41,971 bases of DNA from Armatimonadetes bacterium UBA5352 (GCA_002411015.1 DHPY01000105.1:1-41971); one strand, 5' to 3'. Positions 32,101 through 39,963 are shown, counted from the stretch's first letter. Numbers and translations are program-made. Notes: generated from the letters alone by a model not told the origin.

Positions 32101-33615
32101 CTTGCCATGACCATCTCGCCGTCGCTCGCGGGGCCGATCTTCGAGGCGCTCGACTACCTCACGCGCTACCCCTACGGCTGCGCCGAGCAGACGATGGACA
32201 GCTTCCTCCCGGATGTGATCGTGGCGCGGACGATCGAGCGCCTCGGCGCGCCGCGGCCGAAGCCCGAGATGCTCGACCGCTACGTGAACTTCGGCCTGCA
32301 GAAGCTCATCCGCTACCAGCACGAGGACGGCGGCTGGCACTGGTGGGAGTTCGACGAATCGGACCCGTACATCAGCGCGTGGATCGTCTACGGCCTGAAG
32401 GTCGCCGATGAGGCCGGCTACGTCGGAGCGGCCGCCCCCATGCGCCGCGGCGTCACCTACCTCCTGAGCCAGCTCGATGAAGAGCAGTACGCGCGCGCAC
32501 GGGCGTATCTGCTCTGGGCGCTGGCCTACGCCGATGTCTGGGATGCCAACACGTGGAGCACGGCCGCGGCTGCCATCAACGCGACCTGGGAGGAGCGCGA
32601 GAAGCTGGATGCCTTCAGCCTCGCGTCACTCGGGCTGGCCATGCAGCGGCTCTCAGCGACGCCTGTGGCGAGCAAGGGGGCGCAGTCGCTGGCGACGGCC
32701 GCCCGGACGATCGCGGACGAGCTTGAGGCGCAGGCGATCCGCGAGGGCATCGGTGCGCACTGGGCGCCTGAGGGCCGCGCAACCTACTCGTGGCTCAACA
32801 ATGACGTCGAGGTCACCTCGCAGGTACTGCGGCTGATGCTCGCGGTGAAGCCTGAGAGCGACACGATCCCGGCGGCCGTCCGCTGGCTGATGGCGATGCG
32901 CCAGGGCAAGTCATGGCGCTCGACGAAGGACACGGCCTCCGCCGTGATTGCGCTGACGGAGTATCTCGAGCGCTCGGATGAGCTTGAGCCGCGCTACACC
33001 GCGAACATCTCCGTAGGAGGCGAAGCGGTCGGGCGCGTTGAGATGGGCGCCGAGGATGTCTTCGCCGATCCCACGACCATCACGGTGGACGCGGCTGATC
33101 TCAGCGTGGGGCAGATGGCGCTGGCGATAGACAAGGATGGCCCGGGGATGGTCTACTGGTCGACGCGTATGCACTACCTGCTGCCCGCCGAGACGGCCGT
33201 TGCGACCACCGAGGACATCGTGGTGAAGCGGGAGTACGCGCTGCCTGCCGAGGACCCGGTTGGCGGCGGCATTCAGCAGCCCGGCGATGTGATCGGCGTA
33301 ACGCTGCGGCTGAAGGTGAACGAGGACCTGCACTACGCGATGCTGGAGGAGCCGGTTCCGGCGGGCTGTGAGGTGGTCGCGGGCGATGATGAGCCGTGGG
33401 CGAGTCCGTGGGATCGCCGGGAGATCTGGGATCGCCGGATCATCTTCTTCTTCGACTACCTGAGCGAGGGCACGCACGAGATCAGCTACATCCTCCGCGC
33501 GGAGGCGCCGGGGCAGTATCGCATCCTGCCCTCGACGGCCTCGCTGATGTACTTCCCGGAGGTGCGCGGGAACAACCGTCTCGTGCGCATGCGCGTTGCG
33601 GACGTGGGCGAGTGA
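29137..33615 (+). CDS. Bacterial alpha-2-macroglobulin family protein with thioester
   Basis: About 1492 residues. After a signal peptide (MSSWLKTGPVLALLICVLAGVAPA, cleavage before QEEH) come macroglobulin domains, including the MG2-type HTDRPVYRPGHLVQFRG near 243-259. A Pro/Ala/Gly/Met-rich bait-like segment lies at about 755-795, then the A2M block ending in EFEMPDNLTTWRA. The thioester motif YGCAEQ is intact, with C1015 and Q1018. A helical thioester domain and a receptor-binding-like C-terminus follow. Such proteins trap attacking proteases in the envelope. ATG 29137 has GGAGGTG six bases upstream; ATG 29113, overlapping the AMMECR1 stop, is the alternative. Unlike the E. coli locus there is no PBP1c gene beside it. 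Confidence 0.9.
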   Translation: MSSWLKTGPVLALLICVLAGVAPAQEEHEAPNVNVEVFSRIWPTTENVQLRAWLYNTKSAVLAAYRVELAQIAPDASSIHETDEDKPDSVGYRVKHLDLGGRSPAARWTASVKGGYEDSWMDVDTKAPKLAPGVYAISMKGGGVEDRTWLVVSDRALVSKRSPDVILGWLVNAQTGQPIAGSWVHLFDDDGRVAAKQTERDGTVAFDTADVKGEYWLTATGGQPTFVIPSSPGAVQPFKAYVHTDRPVYRPGHLVQFRGTIRRAMRGDYAMPEGIGSATVEIRFSGDPVYRKELPLNEWGSFAGEFQLAPEPPLGEYDLVVTVGSGEERTVFHKEFSVQAYRKPELEPQVAIPREYYLQGETIPVTISAQYFFGSPVSGGKVEYTVTFSEESSPVPERIREAAGLGAPGVMDIERDFSGTAILDEQGQFVLEVPTTYATVDRRMLVSVTVSELALRPREAYASALITAARFRLSAEPTQYSYVLGEETPTIAILTADYEGEGLSRRVKVAVIEPMTDREGRSYEERTEYDVETDSEGRATITFQPKRPNRYQVEAWALDDESNPVYASASFHVEKPEPEEREWPTLTMEADSDEYESGDVAKVHTRTDQLGAWMLLTIEGERLFEYKVHRLLTNEFDLKVPVEERFRPGVDVSAVIVRKGEPTREWARLDIPRNDRRLEVIISPDLERYEPAQTARYAITTRDRQSRGVPAEVGLGIVDEALYEIMEDYTPSPFAVFWGEMRSRVTTDFSHAQLYPGGGAQMGGNGMPTAAPPAPREMMKLEARPEAAEATDEGIRIRRRFEDTALWEPSVITGPDGRASVEFEMPDNLTTWRAIGRAIDRETRAGEGRETRTVTMPLLVRLVLPRFYVEGDEGTAAAIVHNYTGEGKTVNVALTADGARIEGEPRQQVSIPAEGIVRLTWPIVATTAGEARFVVSADGGAGAQDAMETLLPIVPSGVERVDAWAGSSEANVAETLTLPEEALPGSGELAMTISPSLAGPIFEALDYLTRYPYGCAEQTMDSFLPDVIVARTIERLGAPRPKPEMLDRYVNFGLQKLIRYQHEDGGWHWWEFDESDPYISAWIVYGLKVADEAGYVGAAAPMRRGVTYLLSQLDEEQYARARAYLLWALAYADVWDANTWSTAAAAINATWEEREKLDAFSLASLGLAMQRLSATPVASKGAQSLATAARTIADELEAQAIREGIGAHWAPEGRATYSWLNNDVEVTSQVLRLMLAVKPESDTIPAAVRWLMAMRQGKSWRSTKDTASAVIALTEYLERSDELEPRYTANISVGGEAVGRVEMGAEDVFADPTTITVDAADLSVGQMALAIDKDGPGMVYWSTRMHYLLPAETAVATTEDIVVKREYALPAEDPVGGGIQQPGDVIGVTLRLKVNEDLHYAMLEEPVPAGCEVVAGDDEPWASPWDRREIWDRRIIFFFDYLSEGTHEISYILRAEAPGQYRILPSTASLMYFPEVRGNNRLVRMRVADVGE

Positions 33616-33630
33616 TGGTGACCTGTCCCT

Positions 33631-34233
33631 GTGCGGTCGTGGCCGTTGTCGTGGAGGGGCCGCTCCTCGCGCCGCCAAACGACGGGCGGACGCTCGGGCG
33701 GCCCCTCCGTACGGCGCGCTGCAGCGCTGGCGGCGGTTCTTCTCGTTCTGGCCACGGCCGCGCTCGCCGATGTTGACCCGGCGGAGGGGCCGCCGCCCGC
33801 GCTCGGGCGAATCGTGCCGGAGTTCACGCTCCAGCGCATGGACGGCGGCGCGATGACGCTGTCCGAGCTGCAGGAACCGGTCATCGTGCTGAATATCTTC
33901 GCCTTCTGGTGCGACACCTGGATCGCACAGCTCCCGCAGCTTCGCGAACTCGTCGCGCAGGAGAAGCAGCTCGGCTTCCGGCTGATCTCTATCAGCATCG
34001 ACGGCCGCTGGCCCGAGCAGCTTCAGCAGGTCTGCGGCGACAATCCGCCGCCGTGGCCGATCCTGCTCGACCCGGACCGGACGCTCACGCACGCGCTGAC
34101 CATCCGCCACGCGCCGACCGTGCTGGTGCTCGACCGCTCGCGGCGGGTGCGCTACGCATGGGAGGGCTACCCGGGCAACCACCGCGTGCTGTTCGGAATA
34201 CGCCGCGCCGCCAGTGATGGGACTATTGACTGA
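33631..34233 (+). CDS. Exported TlpA/AhpC-like redoxin lacking the second CxxC cysteine
   Basis: A thioredoxin-fold protein, 200 residues from GTG 33631. A hydrophobic signal (RRAAALAAVLLVLATAALA, 28-46) precedes the fold. The redoxin core begins at LGRIVPEFTLQRMDG (58-72) and contains NIFAFWCDTWIAQLPQL, where C94 is followed by Asp-Thr-Trp instead of the GPC of a disulfide reductase. The cis-proline region appears as IRHAPTVLVLD. A single-Cys peroxidase-like or structural role is more likely than disulfide exchange. The start is uncertain: no ribosome site precedes GTG 33631, and the first 26 codons lie in a stem-loop repeat (33653-33708). It follows the macroglobulin gene by 15 bases and the amidohydrolase gene follows it closely. 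Confidence 0.65.
   Translation: MRSWPLSWRGRSSRRQTTGGRSGGPSVRRAAALAAVLLVLATAALADVDPAEGPPPALGRIVPEFTLQRMDGGAMTLSELQEPVIVLNIFAFWCDTWIAQLPQLRELVAQEKQLGFRLISISIDGRWPEQLQQVCGDNPPPWPILLDPDRTLTHALTIRHAPTVLVLDRSRRVRYAWEGYPGNHRVLFGIRRAASDGTID
33653..33708. repeat. Stem-loop repeat element, copy 1
   Basis: Perfect 11-base arms (ggaggggccgc and gcggcccctcc) enclose a 34-base loop. The right half, 33686-33708, is identical over 23 bases to 41889-41911, and ctcgcgccgc just upstream is shared as well. It lies across the start of the redoxin gene and so forms its N-terminal codons. Confidence 0.6.
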
Positions 34234-34243
34234 GGAGACGACC

Positions 34244-35455
34244 ATGAATGATGTGACGGCTGTCCTGAATGGCACCGTGATAGACTGCACCGGCGCCGAA
34301 CCTCTGCCTGGCGGCGCAATCATCATTCGCGACGGGCGCATCGAGGCTATCGGGCCGGCGGATGAAGTCCCAGTGCCGGACGACGCCGAGATCGTGGATG
34401 CTTCGGGCCTCACCGTCATCCCCGGTCTGATCGAGGGCCACGCGCATGTCGGCGGCAGGCCGAAGGGCCAGCAGGTCCTGCGCATCAGCCTGCAGCGCGG
34501 CATCATCACCGTCTGCAGCGTCTCGGCGAACCTCACCGGCATCGCGATGCGCGATGGGATTGCCAGCGGCGAGATCCGCGGCTGTGCACGGCTGATCGCC
34601 GGCTGCATCGTCACGCCGACGCACGGGCATGTGCGCTTCCGCGATGCCGACGGGCCGTGGGAGGTGCGCAAGGCGGTCCGCGAGATGGTCCAGGCCGGCG
34701 CGAACTTCATCAAGACCGCGGCCTCCGGCGGCTTCTACAGCAAAGATGAGGTCTGCTCGATGCGCAACTACACGCTGGAGGAGCTTGTGGCGCTGGTTGA
34801 TGAGGCGCACGCGTGGCACCGGCCGGTGGTGGTGCATTGCCACACGCAGCCTGGCCTGAACAACTGCATCGAGGCGGGCGTGGATCAGATCCACCACGGT
34901 GGCTTCATCGATGGGGAGGCGGTGCGCGGGATACTCGCGGCCGACCTCTGGTACATGCCGACGCTGAGCGTCACCTGCCGGCGCAACATCGAGGCGCTGT
35001 CCGATCAGCCGTGGCAGACGGTGGAGATGACGCAGGCGCAGCCGATCCATCGCGCGGGCGTGCGGCTGGCGCATGAGATCGGCGTGAAGCTGTGCGTCGG
35101 CACCGACTACCCCGGCACCGGCCGCACATGGAAGCATGGCGACCGCACGATCTGGGAGCTGATGGAGCTGGAGAGCTGCGGGCTCTCGCGCATGGAGGCG
35201 CTGATCGCAGCCACAAAGACGAACGCGGAGGCCTACCGTCTGGACGATCTCGGGACGCTTGAGCCAGGAAAGATCGCCGATCTCGTACTGCTCGATGGCG
35301 ACCCGCTGGAGGGTTTCGAGGCGCTCTACGATCACCGCAACATCAAGCTCGTCATGAAGGACGGCCGCGTGGAGTTCGCCGACGGCGATCTCGCGAAGCA
35401 CTACACCCTCCGCGAGCCCCAGCCCGCAGACCGGCCACCGTATGAGGATGCGTAG
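34244..35455 (+). CDS. Metal-dependent amidohydrolase (imidazolonepropionase/prolidase-like)
   Basis: A 403-residue cytoplasmic enzyme of the amidohydrolase superfamily. Metal ligands can be placed: H66 and H68 in EGHAHVG, a likely carboxylated K157 in NFIKTAASGG, H198 in VVHCH, H217 or H218 in DQIHHGG, and D288 in VGTDYPG. The N- and C-terminal beta-sandwich (residues 1-60 and about 350-395) is typical, including LEPGKIADLVLLDGDPLE near 344-361. The closest pattern is the Xaa-Pro dipeptidase / imidazolonepropionase-like group. The substrate is unknown. ATG 34244 follows TGAGGAGACGACC and is preferred to ATG 34214, which lies inside the redoxin gene. Confidence 0.9.
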   Translation: MNDVTAVLNGTVIDCTGAEPLPGGAIIIRDGRIEAIGPADEVPVPDDAEIVDASGLTVIPGLIEGHAHVGGRPKGQQVLRISLQRGIITVCSVSANLTGIAMRDGIASGEIRGCARLIAGCIVTPTHGHVRFRDADGPWEVRKAVREMVQAGANFIKTAASGGFYSKDEVCSMRNYTLEELVALVDEAHAWHRPVVVHCHTQPGLNNCIEAGVDQIHHGGFIDGEAVRGILAADLWYMPTLSVTCRRNIEALSDQPWQTVEMTQAQPIHRAGVRLAHEIGVKLCVGTDYPGTGRTWKHGDRTIWELMELESCGLSRMEALIAATKTNAEAYRLDDLGTLEPGKIADLVLLDGDPLEGFEALYDHRNIKLVMKDGRVEFADGDLAKHYTLREPQPADRPPYEDA

Positions 35456-35502
35456 GCGAGATCGCCACCGCGCACCGTGCCCGATCGGAGGCAGTGTGCA
35501 TC

Positions 35503-35727
35503 ATGACCATCGAGCAGTTCGCGAACGGGCGCGCAGCGATCACAGAGCGCATCTATCCGTCCCGCCCCGACAGCACCGGCGTGCGCGCTGCCGCCGCGGG
35601 GAGTGGTGCGGAGATCCAGCGACTTGAGGCCTGGCTGATGCAGGACATCTGGTGGCGCGCCGCGGCCTCCGCGCCGGTCGCTGAGGGGGACAGGAGGAAC
35701 CCGCGGATCCTCTGCGCAATTGCGTAG
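35503..35727 (+). CDS. Small hypothetical protein, 74 residues
   Basis: A 74-residue frame from ATG 35503 (GGAGGCAG eleven bases upstream; GTG 35494, closer to that site, is also possible). It has a helical, Arg/Ala-rich N-half (MTIEQFANGRAAITERIY), a Trp-containing centre (WLMQDIWWRAA) and an Arg-rich end. I recognise no family. It lies between the amidohydrolase and the protease genes on the same strand, so it may be part of their transcript. Confidence 0.4.
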   Translation: MTIEQFANGRAAITERIYPSRPDSTGVRAAAAGSGAEIQRLEAWLMQDIWWRAAASAPVAEGDRRNPRILCAIA

Positions 35728-35778
35728 AATGAATGGAGCATGTCATTCGTGGCTGCGTTTGGACAGGAGGTCACGGCA

Positions 35779-37416
35779 ATGGCAAAGACGGGAGTCGTGG
35801 CTGTTGCTGCCATCGCGCTGGTGGTGTTCGGCGTGTTCATCTCGGGCTGCCCTCAGTCGGATGAGGGCCAGGTGACAGCCGGCGCGGTCGTCGCGCCCGG
35901 CGGCGGCTCTGCAATCAACGCGCTGCTGAAAGACACGGTCGTGCTGATCGAGACCCAGTTGCACTTCCCCGACGGGTCCATCGACGGCACCGGCAGCGGC
36001 TTCGTGATCAACAACAAGGGCCGCATCATCACCAACGCTCACGTGGTGGCGCCTGAGTTCACCGATGACGACGGGAACCGCCATCTCGCCACCGGTCGCA
36101 GCGTGCAGGTGGTCTTCCACCCTGGCACCGACCTCGAGGAGACACTGCAGGCGGAGATCGTGCGCGAGAACGAGGACCTCGACCTCGCGCTGCTCAAAGT
36201 CGCGCAGGAGACCCCTCGGTTCCTCGACCTCGGCGACTCGTCCAGCGCACAGGAGTTGACCAGGATCATCTGCGCCGGGCATCCGGCAGGCCTGCGGGAG
36301 ATCTCGCTGCGGACCGGCGCGGTGACTGCCCACCGGACCTTCGAGGGCAGGAAGTGGCTCGAGCACGACGCTGAGGCGGAGTGGGGGAACAGCGGCGGGC
36401 CGGTCGTCTCCGAGGATGGTAAGGTCCTCGGCGTCATGGCGCGCTTCCACTGGAACCGCATCCTCGCCTCAAAGTGGGCAGTGCCCTCGAACACTCTGCG
36501 CGACTGGCTGGCCTCCGATCCCGCGAACGATCCTCCGGTGTATCTCGCATCCGCCGACGGCGGCCAGATGCAGGTGACGGAGGGCCAGCGGCCTCCTACC
36601 GGCGCCAAGACGCAGCTTGAGGAGCTTCTCGACGCCAGCGGTCTGAGTTACTCCTATGCCGAGAACGGCTCCTGGCAACTCGAGTATGACAACCAGGCCA
36701 CGGTGTACGTGGAAGAGTTCGACCACATTCTGCGGGCCTACGTCATCTACGGCGACCTGCCCCCCAGTGGCGCAATCCCGGCCCTGGCTTTCAGCTGGCA
36801 CGACCCGGTCGGGCGCTTCAGCGCGCTCAGGGAGGGCGACGTGGACAAGCTCTACTGGGAGGCCCAGGTCCCGATGGGGGTCGTCACCGCGGAGTACCTT
36901 CGCGACCTGTGCGACATAGGCGCCGGCCAGGTCGAGAACTTCATGGTCTACCTCTCGAGTGAGAAGCAGCTTGAGACGCCCACCGACCTCTACCCGGGCG
37001 GCGACCCCGATCAGCAGTTCGCCCAGCTCACGCAGATGCTCAAAGACTCCGGGCTCGTCCACGAGAAGCTCGATGAGGAGACCTTCAAGATCCCGTTCGA
37101 CAACAACGTGGACGTCTACGTGAAGATCTTCAACGGCATGGCTTACATACACTCCTACTGCGGCGGGTTTCCGGGAGAAGACGAACAGGAGATGCGCGAG
37201 CTCGGCCCCGAACTGCTGCGGTTCAACTGGAACGATCCGCTCGGGCGCATCGCGGTAGACGATGAGCTGGACGTCGTCTGGGAATGCCAGGTGCCGATGA
37301 CCTACCTGACCGCCGATTACCTCGGCGTCGTCGCGAGCATCGGCTCAAATCGCGTTGAGGAGTATCGCGGCATATTCGGCGACATTCCATTCAACTCCGA
37401 GCGCTTCGGGAGCTGA
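35779..37416 (+). CDS. Trypsin-like (S1C/HtrA-type) lipoprotein protease with two YbjN-like repeats
   Basis: A 545-residue protein. Residues 1-24 are a lipoprotein signal with lipobox ISGC (C24). Residues 45-235 are a serine protease with H88 (TNAHVV), D135 (DLDLALLKV) and S205 (GNSGGPVV). No PDZ domain follows, unlike DegP. Instead there are two similar segments of about 140 residues (275-400 and 410-535), each with a helix, an F.W.DP.GR motif (SWHDPVGRFS and NWNDPLGRIA) and a VPM..(V/L)TA(E/D)YL ending. They resemble YbjN/type-III-chaperone-like domains. ATG 35779 follows AGGAGGTCACGGCA and is preferred to ATG 35740. A role in envelope protein quality control is inferred. Confidence 0.85.
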   Translation: MAKTGVVAVAAIALVVFGVFISGCPQSDEGQVTAGAVVAPGGGSAINALLKDTVVLIETQLHFPDGSIDGTGSGFVINNKGRIITNAHVVAPEFTDDDGNRHLATGRSVQVVFHPGTDLEETLQAEIVRENEDLDLALLKVAQETPRFLDLGDSSSAQELTRIICAGHPAGLREISLRTGAVTAHRTFEGRKWLEHDAEAEWGNSGGPVVSEDGKVLGVMARFHWNRILASKWAVPSNTLRDWLASDPANDPPVYLASADGGQMQVTEGQRPPTGAKTQLEELLDASGLSYSYAENGSWQLEYDNQATVYVEEFDHILRAYVIYGDLPPSGAIPALAFSWHDPVGRFSALREGDVDKLYWEAQVPMGVVTAEYLRDLCDIGAGQVENFMVYLSSEKQLETPTDLYPGGDPDQQFAQLTQMLKDSGLVHEKLDEETFKIPFDNNVDVYVKIFNGMAYIHSYCGGFPGEDEQEMRELGPELLRFNWNDPLGRIAVDDELDVVWECQVPMTYLTADYLGVVASIGSNRVEEYRGIFGDIPFNSERFGS

Positions 37417-37728
37417 GTTACAGGCTGATCGCCCGCCACTCGCAGCGGCAGGGCCGGCCGCAGTAGTGCAGCTCGCGGGCCGTCAGGTCGAAGATCACTG
37501 ACTACTGCGTGTCGCCGAATCGCTGGGGATGAGCTTCGTCTGCGCCACCGGGTCGCGCGCTCCAGCGGCTCACGCACAGCCTCACCGAACCGCGCCGCGC
37601 GTTCGATGACGGTGCCCGATGCTGCTACGATCAGAAGGTCAGACGTTTCCATTCTGCCGCCGTATCCTGTGCCGTTGTCGTCAGATCCTGCCGCCGGCGC
37701 CAGCCGGCGATCCTGTTACGCCGTTCCG
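37417..37728. other. 312-base stretch without an intact gene
   Basis: This region lies between the ends of the protease gene and the propeller gene. No promoter, RNA gene or repeat was found. The minus strand holds short coding-like pieces described as a possible gene remnant. The part nearest the propeller gene (37653-37728) shows nothing recognisable. Confidence 0.4.
37419..37652 (-). pseudogene. Possible decayed gene remnant
   Basis: Three protein-like pieces lie in different minus-strand frames. From ATG 37652 the first 31 codons read naturally (METSDLLIVAASGTVIERAA). A second frame then gives ARDPVAQTKLIPSDSATRSS and stops. A third gives VIFDLTARELHYCGRPCRC and ends in TAA at 37419. This order is what a gene with two frameshifts would leave. 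No family was recognised, and chance cannot be excluded in high-GC DNA. Confidence 0.25.
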
Positions 37729-38475
37729 TCACGGCGCAAACCGACTTACCCCGCGGGCGGTCGCGAACCAGATGCTGCCATCCGGGCCCTCGTCGAGGCC
37801 CAGCACGATGTTGCAGCCGAGGCCGCTGGTGAGCGACGTGATCGCATCCCACTCGCCATCCGCACCGAGCCGCGCCACGCCCATGTCCGAGGCGAACCAG
37901 ATGTCGCCTGCGCTTGTGACGAGGATGTCACGCACGCGCGTTGAGGGCACTGCACTGTTGCGCGGCGTATACACGGTCGCCTCGCCCGCGGCGTCGAAGT
38001 ATACTACTCCTCCCGCACCCGGATCGCCGGTCACGGCCGCCCAGATCCCGCCCTCGGCACCCGGCTCCAGCGCGATCACGAAGCGGCAGCGCGCAAGCTC
38101 CTCCGGCAACGGGACGGGCTGCCACTCCTCGCCAATGAGGCGGTAGAGGCCATTGCCGAAGCCGACCCAGAGGATGCCTCCGGCGTCGGCGGCCACCGCC
38201 GTCGGCGCGTTCCCCGGGATGCCGCCCGAGGTAGTGGTGAGGCGCTCCCATGAGCCATCCGCGCGCCGGACACCCAGGCCGCCGTTCCAGCGATGCCCGG
38301 CCCAGATCTGCCCCTGCGCGTCGAGGCCCAGCCGCCCCCAGCGCTCGATTGAGGAGGCCCGCGCGAGCTTCTCGCCTTGCCCGACCTGCTGCGTCACCCA
38401 CTCCCCGTCTGGAGCCGCGGTGTGGATGCCTCCGCCGCCCGCGATCCACGGCTCGCCATCGGGCCCGGCGATCAC
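37729..38475 (-). CDS. Beta-propeller segment, downstream half of an interrupted gene
   Basis: A 248-residue frame from GTG 38475 with five or six propeller repeats of the two-component-regulator-propeller type: WIAGGGGIHTA, IWAGHRWNGGLGVRRADGSW, ILWVGFGNGLYRL, IWFASDMGVARLGADGEW and IWFATARGVSRF. It is in the same frame as the upstream PHP/TIG frame. Only one stop codon (TAG 38485-38487) and three sense codons lie between them, and the repeat period continues across the stop. It has no ribosome site or signal peptide of its own. It is most likely the C-terminal half of a single inactivated gene. Confidence 0.55.
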   Translation of the reverse strand: MIAGPDGEPWIAGGGGIHTAAPDGEWVTQQVGQGEKLARASSIERWGRLGLDAQGQIWAGHRWNGGLGVRRADGSWERLTTTSGGIPGNAPTAVAADAGGILWVGFGNGLYRLIGEEWQPVPLPEELARCRFVIALEPGAEGGIWAAVTGDPGAGGVVYFDAAGEATVYTPRNSAVPSTRVRDILVTSAGDIWFASDMGVARLGADGEWDAITSLTSGLGCNIVLGLDEGPDGSIWFATARGVSRFAP

Positions 38476-38484
38476 GCTGTAGGT

Positions 38485-38487
38485 CTA
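38485..38487 (-). other. In-frame TAG stop inside a beta-propeller repeat
   Basis: The codons before the stop read GWTSEGLPGG and those after it TYSVIAGPDGEPW, a continuous propeller blade. TAG is an ordinary stop in this window, for example at 11190-11192 and 12005-12007, so general recoding is not indicated. Confidence 0.75.
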
Positions 38488-39963
38488 GCCGCCCGGCAGC
38501 CCCTCACTCGTCCACCCGCCATCCCGGAAACGACCCACTCCGGCCATCGTGCACCCGTAGACGTCGTCGCCGATAGCAGCCACGTCTATCACCTGCGGGT
38601 GCGGGAGGCCGTCGGCCTCGCTCCAGTGCGTCCACCCATCGCTCGTGGCGCCGGCTGACTGGATCGTGAAGCCCTGCGCGAGGGTGTCTCGGAAGCCGTC
38701 GGGGTTCGTGACCGTGAGGTCGTGGATGCCCGCGGGGAGATCGGCCGGAACGCTGATGCGCAGCGCGTCATCCGCGAGCTGCGCAGGGACCTCCCGCCCC
38801 GCGATCAGCACCTCCGCGCCCTCCGCGAAGTTCACGCCGGTGATCGTGGCCTCCACCGCGCCGCCCTCAGGCATGCGGTCGGGCCGGACCTGCACGATCT
38901 GCGGCGTCCCATCGCTCGGGAGCCACTGGTAGGGCGTCTCCCAGTAACTGTAGTCGGTGCTGAAGCTCGCGCGCTGCCCGCAACCCTGGTAATCGAGGCG
39001 GTACCGCGCGATTCGCTCGCGGTTGCCGGGCCCGGCGTCCGAGTGGTTGTGCGACTGCCCGCGCACCCACTCGCCCGAGGCCGGGTAGGGGTCTGCAATC
39101 GCGCCGCCCTCGCCGAGGCGGAAGGGCTGCGTCTGCGCCACGCGCGTCGGCTCGGTCCGCACCACGGCGCGCACGAAGAGCGCATCGCCCGCGCCAGCAG
39201 TGTCGAAGGAGGCCTCGGTCACCGCGCGATCCCACTGCAGGCAGTGATCGGCGCCCGCGTCCGGGCCGACCACCGTCTCGCCAGGCTCCGCGGCGAGATG
39301 CTGCCCGTCGCGCAGCCAGAGCACATCCGCCGCCTCGGGGAGGCGAAGAGTGATGGCGCTGCCGGTGACCTGGATACCGGCGATCGCGGGCCCGTTCGAG
39401 ATGTAGAAGGCGCCCTCGCGGAGCGCCCGCTTGAGCGCGAGCTCGCTCATCTCCGGCAGCCGCGCGGCGAACCACGAGAGGTTCGCCCTCGTCGAGGAGT
39501 GCGTATCATCATCCGCGAAGCCCCACAGGAACGGGCGGCCTTCGCGCGCAGAGGCCGTCAGCACCTCATCCCAGAGCGCCTCGCGGCTCAGCGCATCGCC
39601 AGAGTAGCTGACCTCCATCCCCGTGAGGCCATCGAGACCGAGGATGAACGGGCCCTGCGTCGCGCCCGGGTGCGCGATGACAACCATCCCACCGGTGCCA
39701 TCGGCCACGTACGAGTGCAGCGGGTCATTGACCCACGCGATGTGCTCGGGCAGCGTCTGCGTGGCTGAGAGCGGATTTGCGCCGTTGACGAAGAGGCTGA
39801 TGAGGTGCGGCCCGAAGCCGGGCTGGCCGATGTAGAGGCGGCCGGATTCCTCCACGCCCCGGCAGATGAGGCCGGTGTAGAGTGCCTCCGCGCCTGACAG
39901 ACTGGGGGCTGCGGCAGACAGCAGGGCCATCGCGGCCATGGTGATACGCCCTTGGTTGATCAC
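38485..39963 (-). CDS. Exported PHP-like / IPT-TIG / propeller protein, upstream half
   Basis: A 492-residue frame. Residues 1-25 are a signal peptide (MALLSAAAPSLSGAEA region). Residues 35-200 look like a PHP-type metallophosphoesterase (AHPG at 97-100 and GFADDDTHS at 148-156). A second His/Asp-rich motif, GQSHNHSDAG, lies at 302-311 with FSTDYSYW after it. Residues 353-433 form an IPT/TIG domain (TGVNFAEGAEVLIAG, then PAGIHDLTVTNPDG). Propeller repeats begin at about 440 and are cut off by TAG. GTG 39963 follows AGGGG-CGATCGTT; ATG 39939 is an alternative. The full product would have been about 744 residues. Confidence 0.7.
   Translation of the reverse strand: MINQGRITMAAMALLSAAAPSLSGAEALYTGLICRGVEESGRLYIGQPGFGPHLISLFVNGANPLSATQTLPEHIAWVNDPLHSYVADGTGGMVVIAHPGATQGPFILGLDGLTGMEVSYSGDALSREALWDEVLTASAREGRPFLWGFADDDTHSSTRANLSWFAARLPEMSELALKRALREGAFYISNGPAIAGIQVTGSAITLRLPEAADVLWLRDGQHLAAEPGETVVGPDAGADHCLQWDRAVTEASFDTAGAGDALFVRAVVRTEPTRVAQTQPFRLGEGGAIADPYPASGEWVRGQSHNHSDAGPGNRERIARYRLDYQGCGQRASFSTDYSYWETPYQWLPSDGTPQIVQVRPDRMPEGGAVEATITGVNFAEGAEVLIAGREVPAQLADDALRISVPADLPAGIHDLTVTNPDGFRDTLAQGFTIQSAGATSDGWTHWSEADGLPHPQVIDVAAIGDDVYGCTMAGVGRFRDGGWTSEGLPGG

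Noticed and set aside
38485..38487. TAG as a pyrrolysine or other recoded codon
   Set aside because: TAG ends several ordinary genes here (for example at 11190-11192 and 12005-12007), and no pylT-like RNA or PYLIS-type structure was seen.
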